A DNA stretch of 64,000 bases from Arenicola marina. Its lineage: Eukaryota > Annelida > Polychaeta > Arenicolidae. A program made the translations under genes and the position numbers. The notes below the pieces were generated by a model. That model was not told the DNA's origin and ran no database searches. It saw only the letters and a program-made list of their open reading frames with translations. Of the stretch, positions 22,801 to 37,800 are shown one piece after another. Where the stretch lies: NCBI GenBank assembly GCA_964019135.1, contig OZ025252.1, positions 7,704,823 to 7,768,822 on the forward strand, read 5' to 3'. Each line of letters opens with the position of its first letter. The stretch's first letter is position 1.

Positions 22801-25800
22801 ACCGATTTCTGGCAGATGAAAAGGGTGTATGTGTTCTGAAGCAAGTACATGTAAAAAAGGAGGGTCTTTTGGGGCGAGTATATTTGAAAAAAGTGGGGTA
22901 TTTCCCGCGGCACGCAGCAAGGGTCAATTGACATGAAAGCCCCCCTATATTTTTTTAACTCGCTTTCCACGTTAGCTAGGATCTTTGTGCTGTGACATAT
23001 TAGTCTCTGGACCTACTATTGTTTTTATTATGAGTATTTTTTTTGGGTATTGAGTGAATCCTATGACCCGGACATTCTTTGCCTGCTACTCATATGATAG
23101 ACCCACGTGAAATGGCACGATAGGCCTATAGACTTACAGGGTGAAAATGCCGTTAAACCCAAATCAAACCACTTGAAAACTTGTGCACACCAGCGTTGTT
23201 AAACCCCGTGTTTTACCCGGTATTGTATGATCGGAGCATGGGGAGATATTATGCTGGGTATATGGAATTATGCTGACATATTTTATCTCATGAAAGACCA
23301 ATGTGGCAATAATTCTACCCCCCCCCCACCCCCTCCATGTACGTATTGATTGACTGTGCCTGTGCCGTTGCATGAACTAATCGGTCTGATCTTAAAACAG
23401 TGATGACCACTTTTATGGGAGAATGTGGTTGTTGCACGAAATGCAGGGAAAAAAATAATTGCACCCCCTCGAGAATTGAACGCACGACCCCAGTATGAAA
23501 ATGGAAACACTCTACCGAGTGAGCTACGCGGTCTTCAACGTTACGCAATGCGTTTCAGTGCGTCATATTGTACCTCCAGCAACCACTGCCTGCAAAGTTT
23601 GTAATAAAAACACCATTAACGTTTGATTTAATTTGCCGTTAACTTTCCAATGGACAAATCAACATATGGACCTTAGCTATCTTCCACTAAGCAGATAAGC
23701 TCTGTTGAACTGATAGCATCCCACTGCTGGTCGGGGATACCCCCCAGCTGAAGGGGGTAACCCGTTCCGTGTGGCATAGGCCTACACGTTCGGCTATTGT
23801 CAAATGTGCTCGAAAAAGATTAAAATGTGCAGAAATAGGTCTTATTTGTTAAATAGTTTGAACAATAATGACCTGACAGACTTAATAGTGACCATTGACG
23901 GCAGGAGAGAAAGGCCCTTGTGCCACTCACCAGGGCCACACATCATATGCACTAGCCGTTCGCGCGCAAACTTGCAGGTATAGCCTCGTTCTCGCGTGGG
24001 AATTCCCAACATGTGAATAAGGCGAATGGCGGCTTTGTTTGTTAACAATCCAGTGAGGGCTAATAACATGGATGACGTCATCACAGTCCCGCACCTGAGC
24101 TTTTCCTGTTCAATCTGGCGCCGCATCTCCTGCTCCATCTCGTCAGGCTCCGGGTCATCGGGATCAACAAGACCTGGCGGCACCAAGAATAAGGACAGAG
24201 GTTCAGGACAGTGGATCAAGACGAGGGGACCAGGACGAGAGGACCAGGACGTGGGGATCAGGACGAGGGATTAGGACGTGGAGATCAGGACGAGGGATCA
24301 GGACGAGGGATCAGGACGAGGGATCAGGACGAGGGATCAGGATGAAGGGATCAGGATGCGGGGTTCCGAGGGGATCGGGCCAGAGGATTAGGATGAGGGG
24401 ATCAGGATGAGGGATCAGGATGAGGGGTTCCGAGGGGATCGGGCCAGAGGATTAGGATGAGGGATCAGGATGAAGAGATCAGGAAGAGGGGTTCCGAGGG
24501 GATCGGGCCAGAGGATTAGGATGAGGGGATTAGGGAGGAGGGATCAGGATGAAGGGATCAGGATGAGGGGTTCCGAGGGGATCGGGCCAGAGGATTAGGA
24601 TGAGGGGATTAGGGTGAGGGGATCAGGGCAATGAATCACGACGTCATGATTTTTTTTAACCATTAATATTTTTGCATTTTTGCAGCCCGCCCCACAAAGA
24701 GGTTTCATCTACTAAATAATTACGAACCCGTAAGTATTTCTGCAGTACTTCTTGGAAATATATAGTGTACATGAAATAAATGTAGAAATGTGGAACAAAC
24801 TAGAAGCAAATCACATCATTAATCGATGCAATGGAGACACTATCAATGCCACAATAGCAGGCTTAGGGTTACGGCGGCTAACAGGACACATGTCACATGA
24901 CGTTGCGAGACGCCTCCTCACGTGATCGTAAGCTCACCTTGCATGACTCTGGACATCCTATGTTGTTCTATAGACGCCTTCAGTTTGTCTGTAACATGAA
25001 TAACAGGCAGTCTTCAACATGTTATCTTCGCGCATTGATAATAACCAATATAAACCAATCGGTGAATTGGGGGGGGGGGGGGCACTACCTTAGTACCGTG
25101 GTGAGGGGGGGGGGGATGTCGCTCAGGCTATAGATGGCATATGGAGAGCGAGAGAAAAGTGCGAGTTGATTAAAAAAGGACTACAGTCATGGCAATGTAT
25201 ACGGCGGTCAATTACTTCAACACTTTCGATATCAACTGGAATAGAGGGTCAAGAGCTGCACTGTTGATAAAACGTCGGCCTCCGATGGGCACATCGAGAG
25301 AAATTGTAGGTTTCTGCTCCGATGATTGAGCGAAAAAAGGGGTCACTTTGGGCGGCACATATGTATATACCTAACTATAGGTAGTACCCCCCTCCATCCC
25401 CCCGGGGGTACATTATACAAATGTTAGAAAATAATCATGCATGACATAATTGTAATCAAGCGTCATACGTCACATGTCAGGCCAGAAAAGATACTGGTTT
25501 TGGCGCGGGTCTGGTTCACAGTCTACGGTATACTCACTGGTTTTGGCGCGGGCCTGGTTCACTGTACAGTATACTGACTGGTTTTGGCGTGGGCCTGGTT
25601 CACAGTCTACAGTATACTCACTGGTTTTGGCGCGGGTCTGGTTCACAGTCTACAGTATACTGACTGGTTTTGGCGCGGGCCTGGTTCACAGTCTACAGTA
25701 TACTCACTGGTTTTGGCGCGGGTCTGGTTCACAGTCTACAGTATACTCACTGGTTTTGGCGCGGGTCTGGTTCACAGTCTACAGTATACTCACTGGTTTT

Positions 25801-28800
25801 GGCGCGGGTCTGGTTCACAGTCTACAGTATACTCACTGGTTTTGGCGCGGGTCTGGTTCACAGTCTACAGTATACTGACTGGTTTTGGCGCGGGCCTGGT
25901 TCACAGTCTACAGTATACTCACTGGTTTTGGCGCGGGTCTGGTTCACAGTCTACAGTATACTGACTGGTTTTGGCGCGGGCCTGGTTCACAGTCTACAGT
26001 ATACTCACTGGTTTTGGCGCGGGCCTGGTTCACAGTCTACAGTATACTCAATGGTTTTGGCGCGGGTCTGGTTCACAGTCTACAGTATACTCACTGGTTT
26101 TGGCGCGGGTCTGGTTCACAGTCTACAGTATACTCACTGGTTTTGGCGCGGGCCTGGTTCACAGTCTACAGTATACTCACTGGTTTTGGCGCGGGTCTGG
26201 TTCACAGTCTACAGTATACTGACTGGTTTTGGCGCGGATCTGATTTACAGTCCACAGTATACTCACTGGTTTTGGCGTGGCCCTGGTTCACAGTTTACAG
26301 TATACTAAATGGTTTTGGCGCGGGTCTGGTTCATAGTCTACAGTACACACACTGGTTTTGGCGCGGGTCTGGTTCACAGTCTACAGTATACTCACTGGTT
26401 TTGGCGCGGGTCTGGTTCACAGTCTACAGTATACTGACTGGTTTTGGCGCGGGTCTGGTTCACAGTCTACAGTATACTCACTGGTTTTGGCGCGGGTCTG
26501 GTTCACAGTCTACAGTATACTCACTGGTTTTGGCGCGGGCCTGGTTCACTGTCTACAGTATACTCACTGGTTTTGGCGCGGGCCTGGTTCACAGTCTACA
26601 GTACACTCACTGGTTTTGGCGCGGGTCTGGTTCACAGTCTACAGTATACTCACTGGTTTTGGCGCGGGCCTGGTTCACAGTCTACAGTATACTCACTGGT
26701 TTTGGCGCGGGCCTGGTTCACAGTCTACAGTACACTCACTGGTTTTGGCGCGGGTCTGGTTCACAGTCTACAGTATACTCACTGGTTTTGGCGTGGCCCT
26801 GGTTCACTGTCTAGAGTATACTCACTGGTTTTGGCGCGGGTCTGGTTCACAGTCTACAGTATACTGACTGGTTTTGGCGCGGGCCTGGTTCACAGTCTAC
26901 AGTACACTCACTGGTTTTGGCGCGGGCCTGGTTCACAGTCTACAGTATACTCACTGGTTTTGGCGCGGGCCTGGTTCACAGTCTACAGTACACTCACTGG
27001 TTTTGGCGCGGGCCTGGTTCACAGTCTACAGTATACTCACTGGTTTTGGCGCGGGTCTGGTTCACAGTCTACGGTATACTCACTGGTTTTGGCGTGGCCC
27101 TGGTTCACTGTCTAGAGTATACTCACTGGTTTTGGCGCGGGTCTGGTTCACAGTCTACAGTATACTGACTGGTTTTGGCGCGGGCCTGGTTCACAGTCTA
27201 CAGTATACTCACTGGTTTCGGCGCGGGTCTGGTTCACAGTCTACAGTATACTCACTGGTTTTGGCGCGGGTCTGGTTCACAGTCTACAGTATACTGACTG
27301 GTTTTGGCGCGGGCCTGGTTCACAGTCTACAGTATACTCACTGGTTTTGGCGCGGGCCTGGTTCACAGTCTACAGTATACTCACTGGTTTTGGCGCGGGC
27401 CTGGTTCACAGTCTACAGTATACTCACTGGTTTTGGCGCGGGTCTGGTTCACAGTCTACGGTATACTCACTGGTTTTGGCGTGGCCCTGGTTCACTGTCT
27501 AGAGTATACTCACTGGTTTTGGCGCGGGCCTGGTTCACAGTCTACAGTACACACACTGGTTTTGGCGCGGGTCTGGTTCACAGTCTACAGTATACTCACT
27601 GGTTTCGGCGCGGGTCTGGTTCACAGTCTACAGTATACTCACTGGTTTTGGCGCGGGTCTGGTTCACAGTCTACAGTATACTGACTGGTTTTGGCGCGGG
27701 CCTGGTTCACAGTCTACAGTACACTCACTGGTTTTGGCGCGGATCTGATTTACAGTCCACAGTATACTCACTGGTTTTGGCGTGGCCCTGGTTCACAGTT
27801 TACAGTATACTAAATGGTTTTGGCGCGGGTCTGGTTCATAGTCTACAGTACACACACTGGTTTTGGCGCGGGTCTGGTTCACAGTCTACAGTATACTCAC
27901 TGGTTTTGGCGCGGGTCTGGTTCACAGTCTACAGTATACTGACTGGTTTTGGCGCGGGCCTGGTTCACAGTCTACAGTATACTCACTGGTTTTGGCGCGG
28001 GTCTGGTTCACAGTCTACAGTATACTCACTGGTTTTGGCGCGGGTCTGGTTCACAGTCTACAGTATACTGACTGGTTTTGGCGCGGGCCTGGTTCACAGT
28101 CTACAGTATACTCACTGGTTTTGGCGCGGGTCTGGTTCACAGTCTACAGTATACTCACTGGTTTTGGCGCGGGCCTGGTTCACTGTCTACAGTATACTCA
28201 CTGGTTTTGGCGCGGGCCTGGTTCACCGTACAGTATACTCACTGGTTTTGGCGCGGATCTGATTTACAGTCCACAGTATACTCACTGGTTTTGGCGTGGC
28301 CCTGGTTCACAGTTTACAGTATACTAAATGGTTTTGGCGCGGGTCTGGTTCATAGTCTACAGTACACACACTGGTTTTGGCGCGGGTCTGGTTCATAGTC
28401 TACAGTATACTCACTAGTTTTGGCGCGGGTCTGGTTCACAGTCTACAGTATACTGACTGGTTTTGGCGCGGGCCTGGTTCACAGTCTACAGTATACTCAC
28501 TGGTTTTGGCGCGGGTCTGGTTCACAGTCTACAGTATACTCACTGGTTTTGGCGCGGGTCTGCTTCACAGTCTACAGTATACTGACTGGTTTTGGCGCGG
28601 GCCTGGTTCACAGTCTACAGTATACTCACTGGTTTTGGCGCGGGTCTGGTTCACAGTCTACAGTATACTCACTGGTTTTGGCGCGGGCCTGGTTCACTGT
28701 CTACAGTATACTCACTGGTTTTGGCGCGGGCCTGGTTCACCGTACAGTATACTCACTGGTTTTGGCGCGGGCCTAGTTCACAGTCTACAGTATACTCACT

Positions 28801-31800
28801 GGTTTCGGCGCGAGCCTGGTTCACTGTACAATATACTCACTGGTTTTGGCGCGGGCCTGGTTCTCTGTACAGTATACTCACTGGTTTTGGCGCGGGCCTG
28901 ATTCACCGTCTCGCCCAGGGCTTTGGCCATCGCATAGTGCTGCTTCAGCTCCCGTTTTTTCTCCTCGATGACGTCATTGTGGTCATAGTCACGCCGAAAG
29001 ATTTCGAAGGCCTCTTGTCGTCCCAGCGACAGATCGCCCACTGGAAGGAATGAACTTTGGTCATGATGTCACCCGCCCAAGACAAGTCGAGAAAATATAA
29101 GAGAAGAAAGATGATAGAGAAGCTAGAGAAGCTAGAGAAGCAAAAGAAGCTAGAGAAGAAAGAGGGATGAAAACGACGAGAAGAACGGATGGGAATGAAG
29201 ATGACAGCCGACGTATAGCGACATGGTGGGAGATCTTAACGTCATAATAAATACGTACGCAACTTGACGTCAAGACAAAAGTCCCTATTTAATTAACTTA
29301 CACATCTTAGAGCGCAAACTGTCTAATCTGTTCCAGGAGACAAGCCGCCTCGGCCTCATATTTCTAACCCCGCCATGTTTGCGGCGTTGACAACAACCAC
29401 AACGTCTTCGTTTCAAGAGCACATCGTTACCATTAGCAATACCTCGCGGCGTGCACACGTTGCCATGGTGACCGTCTCTCTCGAGCGTCCCTAGTGAGCA
29501 CTGTCTGGAGAAGGACAGGAGAATGTCTAACTCGCTGGGGCGGTCATCGATAAAGTTCAACGACGTGCACAACATATTTGTTGTGGATTAGGCGCCTTTA
29601 GTGGACGGCCTCGCTACCGACGTTGCAGCTAGATACGAGACTTGGTGACTGATCTCGTTAAACGGTCAAATGGACGAGACTTGGTGGCTGATCTCGTCTA
29701 ATGGTCAAATGTACGAGACTTGATGGCTGATTTCGTCAAACGGTCAAATGGACGAGACTTGGCGGCTGATCTCGTCTAATGGTCAAATGTACGAAACTTG
29801 GTGGATGATCTCGTCAAATGGTCGAATGTACGAGACTTGGTGGCTGATCTCGCCAAATGGTCGAATGTACGAGACTTGGTGGATGATCTCGTCAAATGGT
29901 CAAATGTACTAGACTTGGTGGCTGATCTCGCCAAATTGTCGAATGTACGAGACTTGATGGAAGATCTCGTCAAATGGTCAAATGTACTAGACTTGGTGGC
30001 TGATCTCGCCAAATTGTCGAATATCCGAGCCTCTGTGGCAAATCTCGTCAACTGGTCAAATCGGAAGGGTATCGTCTATTGCTTAACTCGGTCTACAAGT
30101 CCGAGATTCCCGCAGCCATCATCACTTCCGGTCCGCATAGTACTGACAGGAAGTATAATCGAGAAGGTGCCCCTTTCATTCCATTTTCCATATCCATGAC
30201 GTAATTATTGCAATCCCGAGTGTTAAGTATAGACATCCGCTCCTCTTCCACTCGCAGCACCGGTCTGGCGGTTGTCTCAGATGTACAACGAGACTTCCAG
30301 CCTCCCACCACAGCGCCACCTAGTGCTCTCCCGCCGAGTTATCCTAATGGAGTACCGGTTACACATACATTTGTGAAGAATGCAAATATAAAAACAAAAC
30401 ACCGTCGACCGCTGGGGAGGGCTAAAAAACTAGCAGACGCACTCAAAGCTTAATTAAACCACTCTCCACCCGCCGAGTGGGGGCGCTTTTTGTTTTAACA
30501 GCAGTCGTTGTGGGAGTGCAGGTAAGTGGGACACTCGATCAGATCGAAGCCCGGGGTGTTTGCGTCACGTGGGGAAGGAGGGGGGTGGGGTGGAGGGACG
30601 GGGTGGAAGGAGGGGGGGTGGACGGGGTAACAGTTGGGGTGGTTGCGTCTGTGCACACCTGTGGGGGAAGAGAGGAGGGGGGGCAGGGCGGAGGAGGGGG
30701 TGGATGGAGGTGAGTGTGTCTATGCACACCTGTGGGGGAGTGTGGGAGGAGGGGGGGGGGGAGAGGGAGCTGGATGGGATAACAATTGAGGTGGCTGCGT
30801 CTGTGCATACCTGCGGGGGAGGAGGGGAGGGCTGGAGGAGGAGGGGGTGGGGGGAGGGGTTGGATAGCTAAGAGCAGGTAGGGGGTGCCTCTGCAAAAAG
30901 GTGGCGGATGGTGATAGAGTCAAAATCAGGCGGCGGTGTGTGTGTGGGGGGGGGGGGGGAGTTGGTGGTGGGGGGGGGGCGATAGTTCTGGTCTGTTCCT
31001 GGCTGTGACAGCTATATAGGCCCTCTAGCGGTGTCTCCTCTCACGGTTGTTCACAGTTACCCCTGCAGTCCAGGAAGATCGTGGCACGGGGCAGACGGGC
31101 CACAAACACAGCCACTGACATACATACCCTGCCAACCAGGGCCACAGCAGCCTGGAGCCAGGTTAGCATGAGTTCCGTCATACTCGTAACTGCGGCCGAG
31201 TCTTAACCTATGGAACCACCACCGCCTGAGATGAAGGAACACCATTCACGACCCGACCGGCCCCCAACCTGATGTCTGGCACCCCCCACCCCCCTCTGAA
31301 GTATGACACCCCCTCCCCCTCCCCAGTCTGATGTCAGACACCCCCCACCCCCACCCCCTTCTGAAGTTTGAGCCACCCACCCACAATGACACCCCCTCCC
31401 CATCCCCAGCCTGAAGGTTGACACCCCCTCCCCAGTCTGATATCTGACAACCCCCAACCTCCCTATGAAGCATGACGCTCCCCTCCCTATCCCTAGTCTA
31501 AAGTCCCCCCCCCCCACCCCAGCCTCTCTCAGCCATTCCTCCGCCTCCCCCTCCCGCCAGCCCAGCCCTCATCCGTGTGAGTATCACCGCACTTCTCGCA
31601 CCTAGGGTGTGTGGTCAATAAAGCACACCTCCTAGAGGGCCACGCGGTCACAGAAAATGCAAATTGAGGTATTTGATCACCTGAGGATTCTACCCCCAGG
31701 AGGGTCTAATGCTATTCCGGGATGTTAGTGAGTAAATACACCCCCCACCCCCCACCCCCATCTCCTAACCCACAGACACGCGCGCACATATATATGACTC

Positions 31801-34800
31801 CATTTTCTGTCATATAAAGCCGCCCATAGAACATTTTTGCACCTATATTAAGAGTTTCAAACTAGTCTCACTTCCAAGTAGACCGCCATGGATATAACTA
31901 CGCGGCGTCATATGAGAACAGTTACCAAGCCAATCGTTTGATCAGTTGTTTGTTTTATGTTGACAATAAAAATGCTATAAAGCTATGTCGACATCATGGC
32001 CTATAAATATGTGGCAAATACATCGCATAGATGTATGAGAGGTTGGGGGGGGGGGGGGGGGGGCGGTGGGTACCTGTTCCTACTTTCGCGATTGGCATCC
32101 AGAAATTCTTGGGAGATTCTGGGAGAGTATCTGTTGTCAATTTTGGGGAATTGTTGTCCGTACAATTCCTGGTCCAACGCGAAGAGCCTTTGACTATTTA
32201 TCGCGATCCGTTATAGCAGTCTGTGTGTGTGTTTTTTCGCGCTCAGTTTCGATCAGTCCACATCTTGGAGATTCGATAAAACTCTCCCTAATTCTTGGGC
32301 ATTCGCCATGCAGAGGGGATACCGCCCCCCCCCCCCCCCCCCCACCATCCCCCCATAAGAGACAGGGCCACAGGGTCGGCGACCTGTCAACCCAACCCGA
32401 CACCTCAGTCATTACGTTGACAATACCTCCAGGTGCAGCCTCGTTATGAAAGACATGTCCCTACTAGCCCCCCTCCCCCTCCTCCACAGCGGTCTATAGC
32501 GGATGTATCACATCTGTACACCCCCCCCCGCACTCTACCCCACCCCTTCCATATGTGTTACACAACACAGTGTCAGTGCTGCCACGTCAACTGACACTGG
32601 CCGCCACAAACACGGACTGACGTCGACGTCACGACATTGTCGACAGCGCCACACCCTCGATCTGAACGTCAACGGGAGGGGGAGTGGGAGGATGGGGGGG
32701 GGGGGGGTTACATGTAGAAGCATATTCAGGGAAAATATTGTTGTACGCGTAACTTTACATATTGTTGTACGTGTAACTTTAAATATTGTTCGATGAAGTC
32801 CTGTTAGGAATTAGGACGCTGGCGTTAACCTGGGACGTCATATTCAGTCAACCGAAAGCATCAAGTGTGGATTTGTGCCTTTAAGTGATATAAAGTTTTC
32901 AGTAGCATATAACATGGATCATACACATCCACGGTTAATATTGTTGTGTTGTTAATATTATTTATATTTCATACATTAAATAACTTTGAAGCAGTGAACA
33001 AAACATGAACTTGAAATTGATATATGATCTAATAACATAACATATATACACTTGACTTCAACTAATAAGATGTCCCCGAGTGGTGCACTATTGCACCAAT
33101 CTGGTGGTGGTGGTGGGGGGGGTGCTGGGCATTCTGCGGGTGCCTTGATGCCTGAGAGAGCGGACAATATGTGATGGGGGGCTTTACCGCGACCCCCCCC
33201 CCCCCAACCCAGCAAGGTATTAAGTACCCCCCCCCCCCTGAACAACATAATTATCTATATAGAATACCAACGCACAAGGAACATGTACCACACATCGGGA
33301 GGTATATGCACACAGCTTACGTACGTTGGCGCAAGGCCTTCTATACATTGCGTGGGCTCTAGGAGGCAGACACCCGTAGTGACCAATAGTCGGAGGTCCG
33401 TAATCAAAGGAATAACCTGTGTTAAACTACATTTACAGGCCAGAAAAACGTTCTAAGTACTTCGTTTCAAGTCACGTAGTCTTTTTATAACTCCTTTTAT
33501 CTAGTAGCGCAGCTCAATCAGCTCAAGTAGCTCAACGTATCAAGTGATATTGAATTAAAGTACTTTTTCTTTCCGATATTTTACTCGAACGCCTATAGGA
33601 GTGTGAGTAAACTACAAATTCCTGATTTATACGATAATAATTTTGCAAAGAGAAGCAAACATCGACCGAAAAATACTTCTGTATTATAAAGAATTTTTTT
33701 TCAAACCGTAAACCCTTCATATTTTTAAGCTGAAGTTCGAGAGTTAAGATTAAGATTAGGTTTCGTGTTGCGAGAGACACCAAAAACTTAAGGTGAGCTT
33801 TGCACTCGTTGACCTCCGACTAGCATATCCCGCCACGAATCCCCGTTAACTGGCGGTTAATTCTCTCACACCCAAGAACCACTTGTCAGCGATCGGTTTT
33901 CACCCACGGAAGCACTCAGGTTGTAGGTTTTATACCGATGCAAATACGATACAGGTAATTACAAAGCCCGGTTTTCTTTCCATTAAGACTCGTCTCGCGG
34001 GCAGATAGCGGCCATGTTGCTACAATGGGATTAAGCCGCAGCATACCGTATGGCCGCCCATACTGAAATACCCTGTTTGGTACCCTGCCTACTGCGGCGT
34101 CACCGCACTCAAAGCTATCACCTGGCTGGTTCCCAGCGCTGGCCACACGGACCGCGCCGGTCGGTGACAACAGAAGGAGTCGCAGAGCATTAAAGGTGCC
34201 ACGTCACGCCAGAGCTGTTGACAGTTCCGCTCTTTAGTGTGAACCGAGTTTACAACGGCGAGACGAGTTGAGAGCGATTCCGGAGTATAGAAACACAGGA
34301 CGCAGGGCGTCAGGGGAGACAAACAATACAATGATAAATCACTTCTGCCTTCGCCGTCTCTGACAGGTCTTGTTGTATAACTGTGTTGAAGCTAATCTAA
34401 ACACGTACTTAGTCCCTAGTCAACCGTGCGACTGACAAAGTCCCATCCTGGCCACTTCAGTGTTTAACACTAACATGAGAACAATTCGCAAGAGCCCGCG
34501 TCACGCCGTGCCACACAGCTTGTTGACACTCTTACCAGGTATTGAGACCACGTGGTCGGTCTATTGACCTGCTCTCTGGACAAATAGTGTGTTTGATAAA
34601 CGGCGAGTCAAACTGCGGACTTTAAGGTCACAGTTCAACAGGGACAACAGGAGGGGCGGTGCTGGTATGTGTGTGTGTGTGTGTGTGGGGGGGGGGGGTG
34701 TTAACTTTCTAGCTTTTTTTTAACACAATGCACATATACATATATCTGTAACTACAATGCATTTCGCTTAGTCGGAAAATCTTTACAAGGGCTGTGAAGT

Positions 34801-37800
34801 TATTAGATGTCAGATAAGACACTCACTGTCCGTGTGTGCACAGCGCTTGCAACAGACACCAGGGTTGGAATCTTCCTATTACCCAACCCGTTAGAACAAC
34901 ATTTCTTCTACGATTTATAATCCAATCTTCTGAAAAAGCGGATTTCGCTTAACCCCTTTGAGATTTCTTTCGATTACGCGCATGTTCCGATTAACCGGAT
35001 TCAATTATAAATTTACAGAAAAAAAGTAAGACAAACCCTTAACAAAAAGATGTGTAAGCTTAATGCTGAATGGCAGGAACAGAAAGGTAAACGCCGAATG
35101 TAAATATAAGAATGTACTAATGTATATATATTACTGTTATCTTTTGGTTGTTTCTGTGTTACTTTATAATTCTAAAAATGTTTAGGTGGGTCTAGCGCCA
35201 GCGACCATAAAGGTCTTAGCTCGATTCTCCCGGCCAAGTTCACTATTTGTTATACTTCTCGTTTGTATTTACGTCGTACTAGGGCAAATAAATAAATCTT
35301 GAATCTTGTAATTTTTGCATTTTCATGGTGCCTAAACGCTTGTATGTCATTTTCACCGTCCATGGTTTGACCCGTTTTATCACAAGCCACAGTGGGATGT
35401 CTTGTACACCAAACCCCGCACCGCGGACAATAGTTTGACGGGTCAGGGGTGTACTTTAAGCGCGGTTCAACTGTATCAGAGTAACGTGCTATGACCGCCG
35501 TGCCGTGCTTCCCTTGTATTCTCCTTTCCGAGCTGAGTCAGAAACAGACTCAAAATAACGAGCCCACCAGCGCCCTCTCTCGGCCATAAAATTATGGTGG
35601 AGATTTCGGCCGCGGCGCTTGGCGTTTCAGCTCTCGGTGTCCGTAGCGGGGGGGGGGGTCAGCGCCACCAGGGGTCAGAGTGGCGCCACCAGGGGTCAGA
35701 GTGGCGCCACCAGCGGCCAGAGTGGCGCCACCAGAGGTCAGAGTGGCGCCACCAGGGGTCAGAGTGGCGCCACCAGGTGTCAGAGTGGCGCTCCCAGTGG
35801 TAAGGTCCTAATGTCGGCTCTGTGGTTGTCGTTCTCTTATCCCCACCACCTCGATCTTTTATGAGCCTTCCTATTTAACCTAGATATATTCATGATAAGG
35901 TCTAACTAGACAGGTCACGACAGGCCCACTGGTCCACACTGTGGCTATCTCACAAGGGATGCATTTTATATATTTCTACCACCCATTCCGACTTACTTGG
36001 AGCGAATCAATTTCAATTCAGATCAATATTATTTTTGTTTAAATAGCGTGTAGTCAAACGTTCAGATTATTTAGCACACTGACCCCCTACAACACACGAC
36101 ACCGGTACACGAGTCAAACCTAACAAATGAAACAGGACAAAGAAACGTAGCACACTCACATATCTTATGTTGGGTTTTCTCTTCATTCGCCAGGTGGCGC
36201 TGACTCTCCACTTCGGCGCTCTCGGGTCTGCAGGCCTCGCCCCTCACCCCGTGGCCACCTCCGCCCCCGCCCCGCCCGGGGGGTGCCTCCCGACCCTCGC
36301 GCTCGCCGTTCGTCAGACTAGCGAAGCTGCCTCCCGCCGTTGCCATGGTGTGGGCGTAGTCGCCATGGTGATCGGAGGCTGGCGGCGAGCGGCCCGCGCG
36401 CCCCAGCTCAGCGATGGCGTCAGCAGCTCTTTTCTTCTCCTTCTTTAACATGTTGACCAGAATGTCTGAGCGTTGTCAAGGAAACGATGAAACAACTCAC
36501 GTGATCAATACGTTACTGCTACGTTTTTTTGAGGTCGGACATGTTTCCCGATAGTGTCCATGCCAATTATGTATCATTTGATGGAAATGATGAATACGAG
36601 GAAGGTGAATGAACATTGACGGATTTTTGTTTTGGGCCACCCTTGTGCGCACAAGGGCTAAACCGAGCCAAGAAAGCTCCTCGGGCAATAAGATGAATGC
36701 TATATAAAGGCATCCAAAAAGGTTCAGAGACCGAATGGGATCGAGACTCGAAGCCGGACCTGTTGGGCTGAAGCACAGTACGCCAGCCACTGGATCATAC
36801 AGAGACTCAAGGGAACGCTATACCAATCCGTAAGGTCGTACAAGACTATACAAGGTAGTACGCGGGATCACCGTGGCGCCGCCTGGCGAGTACTATGTAT
36901 ATAAGACTGTCGAGCTAGCGAATATTCTTTAAGGGCGATGTTTTACTTTCTTATCCATACTAAACAACAGTAATAGTGCATAGTCAAATCAGGACCTTTG
37001 GTAATCTTTTTTCTTTTATTGGAAAAGTTAAATGTCACACTTTTGCATTGGAGGTTAGGGTGGGACAAATAAAGCAAACGAAGAAAATGTATCCTGTAGC
37101 TTTATACATATTACTGTATTATTTTCATAAGAAAGGTACTCCAGGCGAAAAAATCAACATGGTTGACTGCCCTATTAGGTTTTATTTCTATATTTAAATG
37201 GGGAGGGGGTTCATCCTCTCCCCCGCCCCCCCCCCCCCCACCAAAAAAAACTTTTTGAGCTAAGTCAGAAACAGCCTCGAAATAACGCGTAGTCGTCTGT
37301 GCTCCAGCCTCAGAAGCATCAGCGCCTTCTCTCGGCCATAGAAGTATGGTGGAGATTTCGGCTGCGGCGCTTGGCTTTTTAGCTCTCGGGTGTCCGTAGC
37401 GTGGATGGGTCAGAGTGGTGTCACACTTATTGCCAATAAGAAATCCAATATTTCTGTTCATTTTTCTGCTGCCATACTAACCGCCGAGAGGCCCGCAGTG
37501 TGATAAAGGATACTGATTTCGTTATCGCGTTGTTGAATAACCTCCTTCAGTTTTTTGACCCCCTCCGAATCAGTCCCGGATTCCGTGCTCGAAGGTCGCT
37601 CCCTCTGGCTGGAAGCCGTGCCAGGGGTGGTAGGGGTGGCCCTGCTCCCCCCACGCCCGCCGCCTCCCTCCGACACCCGTTGCTGAGGAGAAACACGGCA
37701 GCCTTCATTAACTGGGCCAAGATGGCGGACATAGTGAATATTTATATTCCGAGATATTTTGGCGAACATTGTGATACGGCCTGTGTACCGGTGTTGACGG

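Noticed and set aside
23460..23545. tRNA gene on the minus strand
   Set aside because: tRNA-like head with A/B-box similarity but poor acceptor-stem pairing and a repeat context; called a SINE.
25474..29053. Many open frames of 83-462 codons on the plus strand ([16 protein letters not shown] repeats)
   Set aside because: They are read through the 43-bp intronic array of KIF6, in shifting frames, on the opposite strand, with no start context or domain.
30208..30257. Extending the nested plus-strand frame upstream of the 30,258 acceptor
   Set aside because: The upstream part is the pyrimidine tract and lacks an in-frame ATG with support.
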